Shown here: piece after piece, positions 13,201-25,379 of the stretch
Numbering within the stretch: position 1 is the first letter of the stretch
How the letters are laid out: each line of letters begins with the position of its first letter
NCBI RefSeq assembly: GCF_901933205.1
Contig: NC_044572.1
Location: 76,629,465-76,693,464 of the forward strand
DNA: 64,000 bases
Origin: Camarhynchus parvulus
Lineage: Eukaryota > Chordata > Aves > Passeriformes > Thraupidae
Direction of reading: 5' to 3'
Notes under the pieces: generated by a model
Told to the model about the DNA's origin: nothing
Database searches by the model: none
The model's input: the letters and a program-made list of their open reading frames with translations, nothing else
Made by a program: the position numbers and the translations under genes

Positions 13201-15795
13201 CATGTGACTGAAGCAGAATTCCCCAGCACAAGACTTCTTGAGTGTCATCTGTTTGGATTTACAAACAATCTGGATCTGTTTCTGCATGCAGTGAGAGTTA
13301 CTTCATGAATACCTAACTCAGAAATGCAGACGTGGGTTTAACATATGCGAGTGCATTTGCATATATAGAATATATATGTCAGGGAAAATGTTGAGAGGAA
13401 GAAAGTGGAAGAGGGAAGCTTATATCTTTGTTTTGGAATGAGCTACAATTCTTTGCAAAAAGCTCACATGCATAGGAGCAACAACATGTAGATAGCTCCT
13501 AAAAGAATCTGCCTCATTCATCCCATGTTAATATCTCCTAGGGAATGCATTTCCATTCTTCCTTTAACTTTATCAATTTTGAAAGTTGAAAATTCACCAA
13601 ATGAAACAAAAATCCTGTCAATCAGTGTCAGCCCACATACTATTCTAAATTTTGAACAAGCAGCAGAACTTTATAGCTCCAAATTTCACCTTTAAAATTC
13701 TTACTCTTCTCATTTTCTCAAATCAGAAAAGGAAATAATTTCCTTTCTGAGGAAGTCAGCTGTTTTTCTCCTCAAAAAAAAAAGGCTGGGCACAAGAGAA
13801 TGGACAATACCTCTTTCTAAAAAATCAGTAGTGGGGCAGGAAGTTTATCATCTTTGGCTTTCCCTTAATCTAGACTGATTGATTATTATTTTATATTGAT
13901 CTCTGTATAAAATATTTACATATTTTGAATGTGTGAGGAGTCTTCTCCTGTTTTTTTTTTTTTATCTGACAGTTAAAATCTCTTTGGTGTGGGGAAGAAG
14001 AAAGACATATATTTAGCAATCAAGTGTGAGGCAGACAATAAGGGTTTACTGAAATGAACATTAAAAAACAAATTTAAAAGTGCCAAATAAAACCAAGCTT
14101 AATTCCCTATTGAGGAGCTAGTTTTTATAAGCTTATCAAGAACACCCTCTATGTTTAGGTTCTTTCATTTGTCCAGTGACTTTTTTGTGGTGCTGCACAG
14201 TACTCAGACCTCTCTAAATCCGCGGCCTTAAGGGCGAGTTAGGCAACCTCAAGAATAGGAGTTGCTTGCTTCTGCTCCACAGAAAAATGTAGTCTCTTCT
14301 CAAGGTATGATGTTTTCATCTTGTAACTTCTGCTTACACAGAAATTTTGGTGTGCAGTAGATACAGAGTGTTAACCAACTCCATCCCAAATTATTTTGTG
14401 ATTCAAAGGAAAAATTAAGTCAGTTTTCAAATACTGAGCTTCCATTAACTGAAAACATATTATTAATTTATTGCAGGTCCTGCCAGACTGCATGGAGGAA
14501 TGGCAGAAAACAAATAGAAACAATTAAACTTCAAGGTTCACCTTTTAATAGAACGTGGTTTTGGTTTTTTTGGTTTTTTTTGGTTTTTTTTAAGCCTACT
14601 TTAAAGTACACAGAATGGTCCTATTTTGCATCAGATTTCCATAATAATTAAACTCAAATATTACAGAAAAACAGCCTGGTCACATTTCATTATAGTAAAG
14701 CCAGAGAGTTAAGTTAAGGTCAAAATTAAAACTGCTATGAAGACATGAAGAAAACTGTCTTTTGATCAATTTTTCCATTATAGTTCTGAGTTATTCAAGT
14801 TGCATAATAAAGGCCAAATACCAAAGCATCCCAATTAACACTGTACGTTTTTCTTATTGCAATTAGGCATTCTAGTTCTGAAATAGAAGGTGCATACATC
14901 TTTCATTTTTCATTTTCTCCCAACATGATCCTTCCGAGGCTATGGCAGCCAACCTATTATAAATTGTCTGGAAGTAGCAGTGCTGTCCTGAAAAGAGAGT
15001 AGGAAAATAATTGTCTCTGAAATTTATTTCTCTGATTTCCTTTTGCTGAGGGCAGGTACTAAGTTTGCTGTGACCTCTAGTGGCACAAATTATGATGTTA
15101 GTTTAGCTGTGCTTGTTTTGTGATTTGGGTCAGAGGGGCATTGTGTCTCAACTCCATTTTCTTTGCCTCTCCTGTTGACTGCAGTGCGTGGATAGCAGCC
15201 ACTCTTTTATGCACCCTGTTCACAAGCTGTAAAGAATTCAGCCTCTACCGAGGTTACTTTAAGGGCATGTAAAATAAATGGCAGAAGACATGCTAAGAAT
15301 TGTGTTGCAGATAACGAGACAGTGTACATATTCACAACACTGACACACCAATGTCTGTTTTTATTGTCACTGTCAGAGCAATGCACTTTTCAGTAGGGGT
15401 GAAGACAAAAAGTATTAGCTACAATGGAGACATGAAAGCAATAAAAGTGCAGTAGGACTCTTCAGTATTGCCTGCAAGATTATAAAACATTACTTCAAGG
15501 ACTAAGTCCAAATATATCATAACTCTGACAGGGTTAGCTATGACAAGCAATCAGAACACATGAGAAAAATTGGAACACTCTTTCCTGACATGTAAATAAA
15601 AATAGTTCCTGCAATAGTACCTTCCGAGCCACTAGTGCAAAGTAATACCAATTCTTTACTAATGAAAAATAGACTTTTTAAAATATAATTTGCATTTTAA
15701 GAGACAATTATTTTGTTTAGGGAAGAAAGCTTAAAAATATCAATTCACTGCAGGACTGAAGAATCAGGAGTTATTGTGGAATATTGACTACTTTT
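7218..15795. other. Gene-free AT-rich stretch of 8.6 kb
   Basis: No exon, RNA gene or repeat family recognised. Small open frames, the longest at 10279-10563 minus, have no domain and no conserved-looking composition. Short T-runs occur near 13951 and 14556-14590 (a TTTTTTGG-type tract). A short CpG-containing spot (CCGCGG) lies at 14219. Parts may be old unrecognised repeats or conserved noncoding DNA, which cannot be told from sequence alone. Confidence 0.5.
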
Positions 15796-16706
15796 GGGAT
15801 GAGGAATTGGTTGGATGGTCTCATCCAGGGCATAGTGGTCAATGTTGCAGTGTCCCAATGCACATCAGTGACAAGTGGTTTCTGTACTAGGACAGTGATG
15901 ATGCCTTCATCAGTGGCACTGGCAGTGGGCTAGAGCACAACCTCAGCTGAGTGCTGCAGGTAACAAGCCTGAAGGATGGAATGGCGTCCAGAAGGACCTG
16001 GACAAGCTTGAGAAGTGGGCACATGGGAATCTCTTGAGGTTTATCAAGGTGCTGCTCCTGGGTTGGGGTAATCCCTGGTATCAAAGGGGGCTGGGGGATG
16101 AAGAGATGAACAGCAGCCCTGCCAAGAAGAACTTGAGGATGAAAATGGAGGAGAGACTGGACAAGACTTGGAAATGTGCACTCAAAGCCCAGATAGCCTA
16201 AAGTGTCCTGGGCTGCAATCCAAAGCAGCATGGCCAGCAGGGCCAGGGAGGGGTGAGACCCCACCTGCAGTGCTGCATCAGCTCTGGGGGCCCCAGCAGT
16301 GGAAGGACACAGATCTGTAGGAGCAAGTCCAGAGGAGGGCTGTAAAAGAGTCAGGAGGCTGAAGCACCTCTCCTACAAGGAAATGTAAAGAGAATTGGGA
16401 TTATTCAGCTTTGAGAAGGCTTCAGGGTGATATAATTGCATCCTTTCAATACTTAAAGGGGCCTACAAGAAAGATGGGCACAGACATTTTAGCAGCACCT
16501 GTCATGACAGTACTAGAGGTAATGGTTTTGAACTGGAAGATAGGTTAGATATAAGGAAGTTTTTTCTATGGAGAGGGTGTTAAAACATTGGAACACTTTG
16601 CACAGAGAAATAGTCGATGCCCTGTCCCTGCTCATTGCAGGGCAGTTGGACTGCATGAGTTTTAAGGTTCTCTTTCTGCTCAGACTATTCTAAGATTCTA
16701 TGATTT
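15796..16706 (+). mobile_element. CR1 LINE, 3' half
   Basis: A forward CR1 copy of about 0.9 kb, less AT-rich than its surroundings. Recognisable CR1 phrases occur in order: GGTTGGATGGTCTCAT near 15809; the 'gaaggacctggacaagcttgagaagtgg' region near 15989; GGGGTGAGACCCCACCTG near 16251; the 'aggagggctgtaaaagagtcaggagg' region near 16332; and the tail TCTAAGATTCTATGATT. No intact reverse-transcriptase frame remains. The 125-codon open frame on the opposite strand (15887-16264) is antisense to the LINE and is not a gene. Confidence 0.88.
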
Positions 16707-17929
16707 CTAGAACCATTTATGAATATAACTCAGAATTTTAAAAGACCATTCAAATATACTGATTTATGTTAGTGACCTTTCTTTTTTTTTCTTGCTATAT
16801 CAAACACTTTGAAGTGTCTGTAATATCCATAATGCCATTGTTTATTGCATTGTTACCTATTTCTTTTAATCAAGAGTTTCATGTTACTCAATTTTATGCA
16901 CCTTACTGAACCACCCAGACTTTGCAGGCTCGCCACACAGACAATAAAAAAAGATTAGTCTTACATATAAAATTATATGGAGCAAAACTCTGGGACTGCT
17001 TTTCTGAGTAACTTCTCTTAGCTGTCTGCTGTGGTAAATATTTCAGATTGAGGTTTTTCTCCATGTATTTATTCTTCGAGCAAGTATTTACAATCAAGCA
17101 GATTTTGTGGAACAAAATATTATGGTAACAATTATTACCTTTTTTGGTAGGAGTAAGGTCCCATTTTTATCAGCTTCAGACACTCAATTTGATAAGGATT
17201 GACAGCTTTTAAAGTCTCTTGTGATGCCATCATTCCAGGATTTTTTTTTGTTTAAAATTTGAGTTTAAGAAAGTTTTATCTCAGAATACGGCATCGTCTG
17301 AAGAATTTTTTTTCACACTCTGTATCAGAATTAGTTCCAGAGGAGACAAGGATTTTTACTATGTCTGAAAAAAAAAAACCATTATGTTTTTAAAAGATAT
17401 GCAACTAAAATACTTGAATGAGCTTTGGTATCATTATAGATATTTTATAATATAAAGCAATAGATGAATCTTATACAAAAACACTATTGGTTACAGTTAG
17501 TTATACTATAAAAATGAATGAAATTAATAAACCCATTTCCACTGTTGACAACTACAGAAAACTAGTGTATTCCAATAGCACTTAATATACAATTATCAAG
17601 AAACTGAGTATCTTTGGATTTTTAGAATGGAAAAGCAGATGCAATTATTATTAATAAGTTCATCTAAATCAGATATTGGTCTTGAGACACAGATACACTT
17701 TTCAAAATGTCCCATTCTGATACCTGTGATAACTGCAATCTCTCTCCCAACAAATTCTTCCTGAGGTTGTTTGTTTGTTGTAGTTGTTTTTGTTTTTATA
17801 AATGGTTACTGAATTTTGGAGCAAGCTTTTGCAAAGCTGATAGATATCAGCTCTGTGAAGTCTGTATTGTGAGTCAGCTGTCTGTCACTGCTGTGATTGG
17901 AAAAGCTCTCTGCAGCTGAGGAGCAAATC
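16707..17929. other. Gene-free AT-rich stretch
   Basis: AT-rich DNA with several A and T runs. Nothing recognised. Confidence 0.5.
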
Positions 17930-18022
17930 TCCCGAACAGCCGCCAGCGGCGCGGCAAGGCTGCCTCACCCGCTGTTCAGAGCCTGCCCGCAAGACAAGTC
18001 CTCATCCCCACCCCTTTCCTTC
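17930..18022. other. Small GC-rich, CpG-containing patch
   Basis: A short segment containing CCGCCAGCGGCGCGGCAAGG and several other CpGs, standing out from AT-rich flanks. It is too short for a normal CpG island. No open frame, TATA box or splice pattern ties it to a gene. It could be a conserved regulatory element, a minor transcription start or an old repeat fragment. Confidence 0.4.
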
Positions 18023-21000
18023 AGCACTTGCTTTCAGTGACAGTGACAGATGCAGTGTGGCTTCTCACACATTTACTGGATGATCTATACATCCTGTTAA
18101 CACTTCATCTGGGTCACCAAAGGAGTGAGGATGCTAAGATGAAGGTCCAGCAACATAACAAACACATTTTTCTTACTGCTACATCATGTTGTAGACTGTC
18201 AGTTGGAGAAGTATTTGAACTTTTCCAGTACTCTGTTTTCTCATTAACTTCCTTTAACTCTTAGCAGCAATCAAAAACTGTTCAGCTCCAGGCTGAACAG
18301 AAATATTAACACATTGCTGCATTTTTTTCCATCTCTATATGATTTTATAGGCTAATAATTGCTTTGTTTCTCATGTCATTTCCTTGAGTCCAATATAATC
18401 TGAGAGTAATGGAAAAATGTGCACACTTCTTTCACTTTTATAGGTGCTGATAGCTCAGTTTTATTATCTGCTACCTGGTTTCCACATTACTGCCAACATA
18501 TTTTGGTTTTTTCCTGTTCAGTCTCTTTATTCCAGACTTCATTTATGGTGAAACAAAAAAATCTATCTCTAACTACAGAACACAGATAAAAAAGCCTGCA
18601 CAGTTCCTAGCCTAAGAAAATCATAAGGAAGGAAGCTTAGAAATCCTAAAGACTAAGAAACTTCTCTGACTTCACTGAAATTTGTAACAGATGCCCATTG
18701 GCATAATAGAAAAGTCTGAAAATTCCTTCTCCATGACTTCTTTTGGGTAAGAAGTCTAATATTTTCTAGTCTACTAGTAAAAGTGGAAATAAAAATAATT
18801 TCCCTAGTCACAACTTTTAATGTCCATAATCATACCACCAGCTGACTTTTACTACTTGCTTGCAGCTCCTTAAACTCCATGTAACTTTGTAACATATGTG
18901 AAAATTTGACCAACAAATTTGTTTGGAGTTTGCCTTTGAGTGACTCCAATGAGTATTAATGAATAATAGGGGAAAATTTTCAAAAGGGAGCACAATACAT
19001 TAAATGCATCACCCTCTTTAAATGTCTGTAGAAACATTACTGAAATATTCCAAGTAATGCTAGATTCAGTAATATAGCAAAAATCAGAAAATCTCATGAC
19101 ATGATCAGAAAATTTTATGCTGAGTAGTGGAGATGCAAAGTAATTAATCCTAATAGTAAGGATATTAGTAACTATAAAAGATTACTGACATAAAACATCC
19201 AGTTGTGTTTCTTTTTGGTCTTCTAGGCCAAAAAGAAATCAAGCTTTAATACATTGCAAATATAATCAGCATTTAATGTGCTGTAGCAATTCTAAGTCCT
19301 TATGAAAATTTTTAAGTCTGAGAATGTGATAATTTGAAGTTATTCACCAAAGCAAATTTAAAACATTTGCCTAAACTATTCCGTCAGTACTTTGTTCCTC
19401 TGCCTTCTCTATGTCATTTTTAAAAGGAAGGACAGAAGAGTCAGGTTGCCATTTGAACATTGATCAGTATAGTCCATTGTAAAAAAAAATGTAGGTAACC
19501 AAAATTTCAACTTCAAAAACTGTCAAATTCTTGTAACCTGGGGAAAAATTCTGAAAAAAGAAAACAAAATCTAAAAACCTCATATTGTTGTATCAACCTA
19601 AAGGCAGTTTTTCAATTCTAAGCAAAAAAAAAAAAGTATAATTCAAAGTGTCTGAGCTGTCCTGGCATTCTCCTTTGGTCTTGGCTATTTTAGACTGTCT
19701 CACCATTTTATGCCTCTCTGGATCAGCATGAGAGTTGAATCTTTCTTGTTTTCCCTCATATCTTTCTCTCCACCCCAGCTGAAAATACTCAGCTAATGAG
19801 TGGGAAATTACTTTAAGAATTAAATAGAAAGCATGAGGAATGTAAAAGATGGAAGTATGAATGGAAGCAATAATTACAAGTTGATTTTATGTAAACCAGA
19901 AAGAGACACTGTAGTTCTAAAGTGTAGGCCTAGATGCTGATAGTTACCATTGCAGGAAGGAGATGCAGAACCAGAACCAAAACTCTTGAAGAGGAATAAT
20001 TGTTCAATTGTTCAAGGAGGTGAACCAACTTACCTTTTAGAATTAACTTTTAGGAGCTTACATCTACAGTAAATAAGCATGACAGCTGCCACTGGCAATT
20101 GGTTAAGAGGGAGAATTACTAAATAGTTTACAGTGGCAAAATGCCAAGGGAAAGTCATTACAGGCAATGCTGTGTAAATGCTGCTAATGCACATGAGACA
20201 ACTTTAAATAGACAGCAGTTTACAAGGGGTTTGATAATTTAAAACAAGTATGCTTCTTCATGCCGAAGCTGAGCAGTTGCTTATCTTACAGTAGACGACA
20301 TGCAATGTTACCACTCTGTACTACAAATCAGAAGTTTGGGAATTCCCGTGAAAAATGGAAATATTTTCTGTGCTCAGAGAGTTTCTCATTTATATGAAAA
20401 ATAACCTATCTGTGTCAGCTTGCATGAATGGACTGCCAAAATGAAACTCAGTGTTTCCTGAGTATTTCATCTAGATAGCTTCAGCTGAGATTACACAGAC
20501 AGCTATGTTCAAATTACATTTTTCAACAAGGAAAGAAATAAAAAGAGATTTTAAACAAGCCACTTTTTTCTTCCTTTTCCCTGAGTTAAATTATGCATTG
20601 GATTGGTGCTTCTCATGATATTCACTAATAAAAAAGCTACAGCTAAAAGAAGCACCAAAGTTATTACTTTTTCCTATGTGTCAAGAAGAAAAGCCAATAC
20701 ATTTTGTTTTCATATAAATGCAGTCTACATCACAATAGGTAATAATAATGTTTAATACTAAATGCTCAGGTTCAATATGACTGACTGATTACCTATTTAG
20801 TACATGAGCTTCCTAAAAACTTTTTTTCCTCTTCAAAATATTCTGAAAGGTCTCTTGATTCAGTCAAGATTCTAAAGTTGCAAAGGTAAATAGAATGAAA
20901 GAAAGTGTGTCCAAATACATTTATATATGCATCAGTAGGCATTTGTGAAAAAGAGAACAGTACAGATTCAACAGCAGCAGAGAACATATGGATACAGCTA

Positions 21001-21801
21001 AGAATGAGGGTTTGATTTTTAAAAATCTTTTGCTTATACGAAAGAGTGCTATTTTCTCCTTTTAGAATTTACAATTATGCTATAGTCTCATAGATTATTT
21101 TAATGGGGAGGCAAAAAACCCTGTAATGAAAATTTCAAACTTCCTGTCATTGAATTCCTTCCCTAAGGTCCCAGAAAATGTAAGTTCCCTGTACTTACTG
21201 TGAAGCCTTATGAGTGCATATGGAGCAAACAATTGAGAATTGTCAGTTCCTGACTGCAGTACAAGGAAAAAGTAATAGAACAACTAATTAGAATAGTATT
21301 GCTTCACTACAATTTTTCTCTTGGGAAAACAGCTACTGCAGAAGGGCAGTGGAGTCACAGACTGCATCACCTTGTTTACACTTTTTTTTTTTGCAATCAC
21401 TGCAAGTACTGTGGATTCAGCTTGCTATGACACCTTCAGTAGTGTAAGCTTTTCTTCTCAATTTTTTAGACATTAAAGTGCCTAAATAAAAAGGACACAG
21501 AATCTTTAAATCTCAGCAAAAAACCCCACAGACTCATAAATCTATTCTCTTGATTCAAGGATATGTTACCACCTTTGTTTTTTAGGATTTGACTGTTTAA
21601 GGTTTTTGCCCACCACCACTATTTTCTGGTAAAGAAACCATATAATCAAAACTTTGAAATTTTGAGGTACTAATAGAATATTGGTAATTTATTCAGAATT
21701 GTACCATGAATATTCAAATCTGGAGGGGAAAGCACTCCTAGGAGACATTTGCTTTCCCTCTAAAATCCATAAATTTTAATTTTCCTTGAAGTCCTTATTA
21801 T
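18023..21801. other. Gene-free AT-rich stretch
   Basis: AT-rich DNA up to the provirus target site. The small frames at 18028-18264, 18870-19097, 20793-20987 and 21095-21283 have no recognisable content. Confidence 0.5.
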
Positions 21802-21806
21802 AAGTC
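21802..21806. repeat. Target-site duplication, left copy (AAGTC)
   Basis: The five bases next to the left LTR are AAGTC and match the five bases right of the other LTR at 28345-28349. A 5-bp duplication is the footprint of the retroviral integrase that made this insertion. It also confirms that both provirus ends are intact. Confidence 0.93.
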
Positions 21807-22486
21807 TGTCTTGGTTTGGAAAGACAGGAGTCTGCTAAGGAAGGCAGGAGCTTCTCCTGAAACGGAGAATGTAAACTCTCTCTACTCTTCTGAATTGCTA
21901 CAATTTTAAATTAAGGGGCTCTCAGGCAAAGATATGGGAGCAGGCAATAACAGTTCTTTAATAGGGAAGAAATAAAAAGAATAAAATAAACAATACAGTC
22001 CACTGGAACAACACTGACAGAGTCAGAACTCAACTTGACACTCTGTTGGTCAGGGTGCTAGTGGCAGTCCGATTGAAAATGTGGCTGCAGTCTTCTGAAG
22101 TATCAGGTGTGGTTCTGTTGGAGCAAGGGGGTTCTGTAGAGAAGGATGTAGTCTTCTTCTGAAGATCTAGGAGGAAAAGGTAGCTGCTGTTCTTCTGGGG
22201 AATTTCGTGGAGAAAAATAAAAACTGAAACTGCAATTTCAGAATCTTGGAGTATATGGGGTAGCAGTGCTTGGCTCCTCCCTCTGGGCGGAGCATCTCAC
22301 AATGGGATGTTATAGTTCTTATCAGTCATGCACTGATATTCAATAGTCTGTTATCAGCGGAGGTCCCCTCCTGAGGAAGGTGTGAATGTGGTCATTTAAA
22401 GAGAGAGATAAGGCAAACTGCTCACTTGACAAGGTAATCAGCTATACAGATGGTAATGGAAAACATCTTGCATGCAATCTTCAACA
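21807..22486 (-). mobile_element. 3' LTR of the provirus
   Basis: 680 bp with TG...CA ends (TGTTGAAG...CAAGACA on the coding strand). It is identical in length to the 5' LTR with eight substitutions, at 22035, 22042, 22157, 22204, 22334, 22372, 22397 and 22443. Each is A here against G in the 5' LTR on the coding strand. Possible promoter elements on the coding strand are a GC box (CCGCCC) near 22288 and an AT-rich CATATACT near 22253. A polyadenylation-signal variant ATTAAA lies at 21957-21962. These signal calls are tentative. The boundaries are firm because of the target duplication. Confidence 0.95.
21957..21962 (-). promoter_or_regulatory. Likely polyadenylation signal of the 3' LTR
   Basis: ATTAAA on the coding strand, the common variant of AATAAA, in the downstream half of the LTR. 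This would place the R/U5 border a little below it. The matching site in the 5' LTR is at 27815-27820. Confidence 0.5.
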
Positions 22487-22490
22487 TTAT

Positions 22491-22511
22491 CTACCCTTTT
22501 TCTTATTTCTA
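22491..22511 (-). promoter_or_regulatory. Polypurine tract region
   Basis: Just upstream of the 3' LTR the coding strand reads as a purine-rich run containing AAGAAAAAGGG, four bases or so before the LTR start. This is the expected site and composition of the primer for plus-strand DNA synthesis. The exact ends are uncertain. Confidence 0.65.
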
Positions 22512-22551
22512 TCTGTATCACAAAAAAAACTAAACAAACAAAACTCAAACT

Positions 22552-23469
22552 TTACACACAGTCTTCACTTAAGACTAGGTTTCCCTGTGGTACACAACGG
22601 CTTTCTCTATCTTTCTGCATTACTTACTAAGTGCAACTAGGTCTTTGAGCAAAAACAATTCTACGGATGGGTTTATCTTTGCTTGAGGTGGGAGTAATCT
22701 AAACAGTCTTTCTTAAAATACTTTTCATGTGTACAACAGGGACTTTATCTCTATCTACTGTGTGCAGTGGTTCAGACTGGGCAGGACTAGCTCGATTTAT
22801 GGACTCTCTGGTGTTGACTATCTAGGTGGCTTTTGCTAGGTTCATTTCTCAATTTCTAAAAGTCCCCCCCTCGAGTGCTTTTAGGGTAGTTTTAAGTAGT
22901 CTATTGCACCGTTTAACTTTCTCGGCAGCTGGTGCATGATAGGGGATATGATATATCTATTCAATGCTATGTTCTCTGGCTCAGGTGTTGATAAGGCTAT
23001 TCTTGAAATGAGTCTTATTATCTGACTCAATTTTCTCAGGGGTGCCATGTCTCTACAGGATTTGCTTTTCCAGGCTCAGGATGGTGTTCTTGGCAGTGGC
23101 ATGAGGCACAGGGTGGGTCTCTAACTATCTAGTGGTGGCTTTTACTATGGTCAGCACGTAGCGCTTGCTTTGGCGTGTTTGGGGCAGTGTGATGTAGTCA
23201 ATCTGCTAGGCCTCTCCATACTTGTACTTGGACTACCGCTCACTATACTAGAGGGGCTTCACTCGCTTGGCTTGTTTGATGGCAGCGCATGTCTCACAGT
23301 CATGGATAACTTGAGAAATGCTGTCTATGGTTAGATCTACTCCTCGGTCTCGTGCTTACTTATAGGTGGCATCTCTACTTTGATGACTTGAGGCATCATG
23401 GGCCTATCGAGCTAAGAACAACTCTCTTTTATGTTGCCAATCTAAGTCTATCTTTGACACTTCTATTTT
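22552..23469 (-). pseudogene. pol: Retroviral integrase (pol C-terminal part), broken
   Basis: In the intact family this enzyme inserts viral DNA into host chromosomes. The translation shows an HHCC zinc-binding region, with the His pair near 23383-23403 and Cys-Glu-Thr-Cys near 23287-23298. The core contains the first catalytic Asp in QIDYI (23197-23199) and the second in ESDN (23020-23022). D,D(35)E spacing puts the catalytic Glu at 22912-22914, where the codon reads AAA (Lys). About a dozen in-frame stops interrupt it, for example TAG at 23206-23208, and TGA and TAA also occur. The reading ends at TAA 22552-22554, close to the polypurine tract, so no env follows. It is non-functional. It shares its frame with RNase H but not with the RT upstream. 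Confidence 0.9.
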
Positions 23470-25379
23470 TGCTGCCAGATCTACTTGCTCATTGTTTCGG
23501 TGTTCTTCATTAGCTTGACTCTTGGGGACATGGGCATCAACATGACGGACTTTCACAGGTAGCTTCTCTAACTGAGCGGCAATGTCTTTCTATTCATCAG
23601 CAGCTCAGATTGGTTTTCTCTTACGCTGCCAGTTGGCCTTTTTCTACTTCTCTAGCCATCTCTACAGAGCATTGGCTACTATTTATGAATCAGTGTAAAG
23701 GTAGAGCTTTGGCTACTTCTCTCTCTCAGCAATGTCTAGGGCTAGCTGAACAGCTTTGAGTTCAGCAAGTTGGCTTGACTTACTTTTTCTATCGGTAGCT
23801 TGTGCAACTTGTTGTGTGGGGCTCCATACAGCTGCTTTCTACTTCTGGTTCATCTCTACGATGCGACAGGAACTATCAGTGAAAAGAGCGTAGCGCATTT
23901 CTTCTGGGGGCAGCTGGTTATATGGAGGAGCTTCTTCAGCCCGTGTCACTGGTTTTTGTTCTTCTTCATCAGTCAGACTAAAGTTCTCATTTTCCGGCCA
24001 GTTTGTAATTATTTTTAGAATCTCAGGGCGATTCGGGTTTCTAATACGGGCGCGCTGTGTGATAGGAGCAATCTACTTGCTCTATGTAGTGTCAGTGGCA
24101 TGGTGGGTGGTGGGAACTTTTCTTTTAAACATCTACTCCAGTACTGGTAGTCGGGGTGCCAGGAGGAGTTGTGCTTCTGTGCTAATCACTTCTGAGGCAG
24201 CTTGGACTCTTTCATAGGCAGCTAAGATTTCTTTCTCTGTGGGAGTGTAGTTGGCTTCAGACTCTCTGTAACTTCGGCTATAAAATCTCAGGGGTCGGCT
24301 TCGAGTCTCTCTAGGCGCTTTCTGCCAAAGGCTCTAGGACAAGCTATGGTTTTCGGCTGCAGAGTAGAGCACGTTCTTCACTTCTGGTCTTGTCTTGACT
24401 GGGCCAAGGGCAACCGCATGAGCGATTTTTTGCTTGATCTGGGCAAAGGCTTGTTGCTGCTCTGGGCTCTAGTGGAACTCGTTTTTCTTGCGGGTGACTA
24501 GGTAGAGAGGGCTCACAATCTGACTGTATTCGGGAATGTGCATCTTCTAAAAGCTTATGGCACCCAGAAAAGCTTGCGTTTCTTTTTGCTAGTTGGTGGA
24601 GACATCGCGGTGATTTTGTTGATGACTTCAGTGGGAATCTGACGCTTTCTGTCTTGCCACTTAACTCCTAGGAACTGGATCTCTCGGGCAGGTCTCTTGA
24701 CTTTGCTCTTCTTGATAGTGAAACTGGCTTCTAGCAGAATCTTGATGATCTTCTCTCTTTTCTCAAATACTTCTATTGCCGTGTTTCTCTACACAATGAT
24801 GTCATCGATGTACTGCAAGTGCTCTGGAGCTTCACCTTTTTCCAGTGCAGTCTGGATCAGTCTATGGCAGATGGTGGGACTGTGCTTCTACTTTTGGGGC
24901 AGTCGGTTCTAGGTGTACTGCACGCCCCTCCAGGTGAAAGCAAACTGAGGCTTGCATTCTGCTGCTAAAGGAATGGAGAAAAATGCGTTAGCAATGTCTA
25001 TAGTGGCATACTACTTTGCTGCCTTGGACTCTAGCTCGTACTGGAGCTCTAGCATGTTTGGCACAGCAGCGCTCAGCGGTGGAGTCACTTCATTCAAGCT
25101 ACGGTAGTCTACAGTCAATCTCTATTCTTTGTCAGACTTGCGCACAGGCCAGATGGGACTGTTGAAGGGTGAGTGAGTCTTGCTGACTACTCTTTGGCTC
25201 TCTAGCTCACGGATCATTTTGTGGATGGGGATCACAGCATCTCGATTCGTCCGATACTGCCGGCGGTGCACTGTTGAGGTGGCAATTGGCACTCGTTGCT
25301 CTTCTACTTTCAGGAGACTTACTGCGGATGGACTTTCTGATAGTCCAGGCAAAGTGTTCAACTGCTTGATGTTTTCTGT
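23470..25379 (-). pseudogene. pol: Reverse transcriptase and RNase H (pol), broken
   Basis: In the family this polymerase copies viral RNA into DNA. RT begins in an open stretch at 25361-25122, with the fingers region near the phrase SPIWPVRKSD. It keeps the polymerase signature YIDD at 24801-24812. In-frame TAG codons fall at 25122, 25011, 24909, 24888 and 24789 (lowest coordinate of each), the last directly after YIDDIIV. Near 24580-24600 a net one-base loss shifts the frame. The connection region then continues with TAGs at 24547, 24469, 24334, 24133, 24082 and 24073. RNase H starts at about 23895 with the first catalytic Asp in the motif LFTDSS, where a Gly is usual after Asp. It has stops at 23839, 23713, 23683 (TAA), 23662 and 23644. 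It is non-functional, and the lesions are mostly of the Trp-to-TAG type. Confidence 0.93.

Noticed and set aside
15887..16264. 125-codon minus-strand frame
   Set aside because: Antisense to a forward CR1 copy with no domain; GC-richer LINE sequence gives chance open frames.
22386..22640. 84-codon plus-strand frame across the 3' LTR border
   Set aside because: Antisense to the provirus and spans the LTR boundary; no domain.
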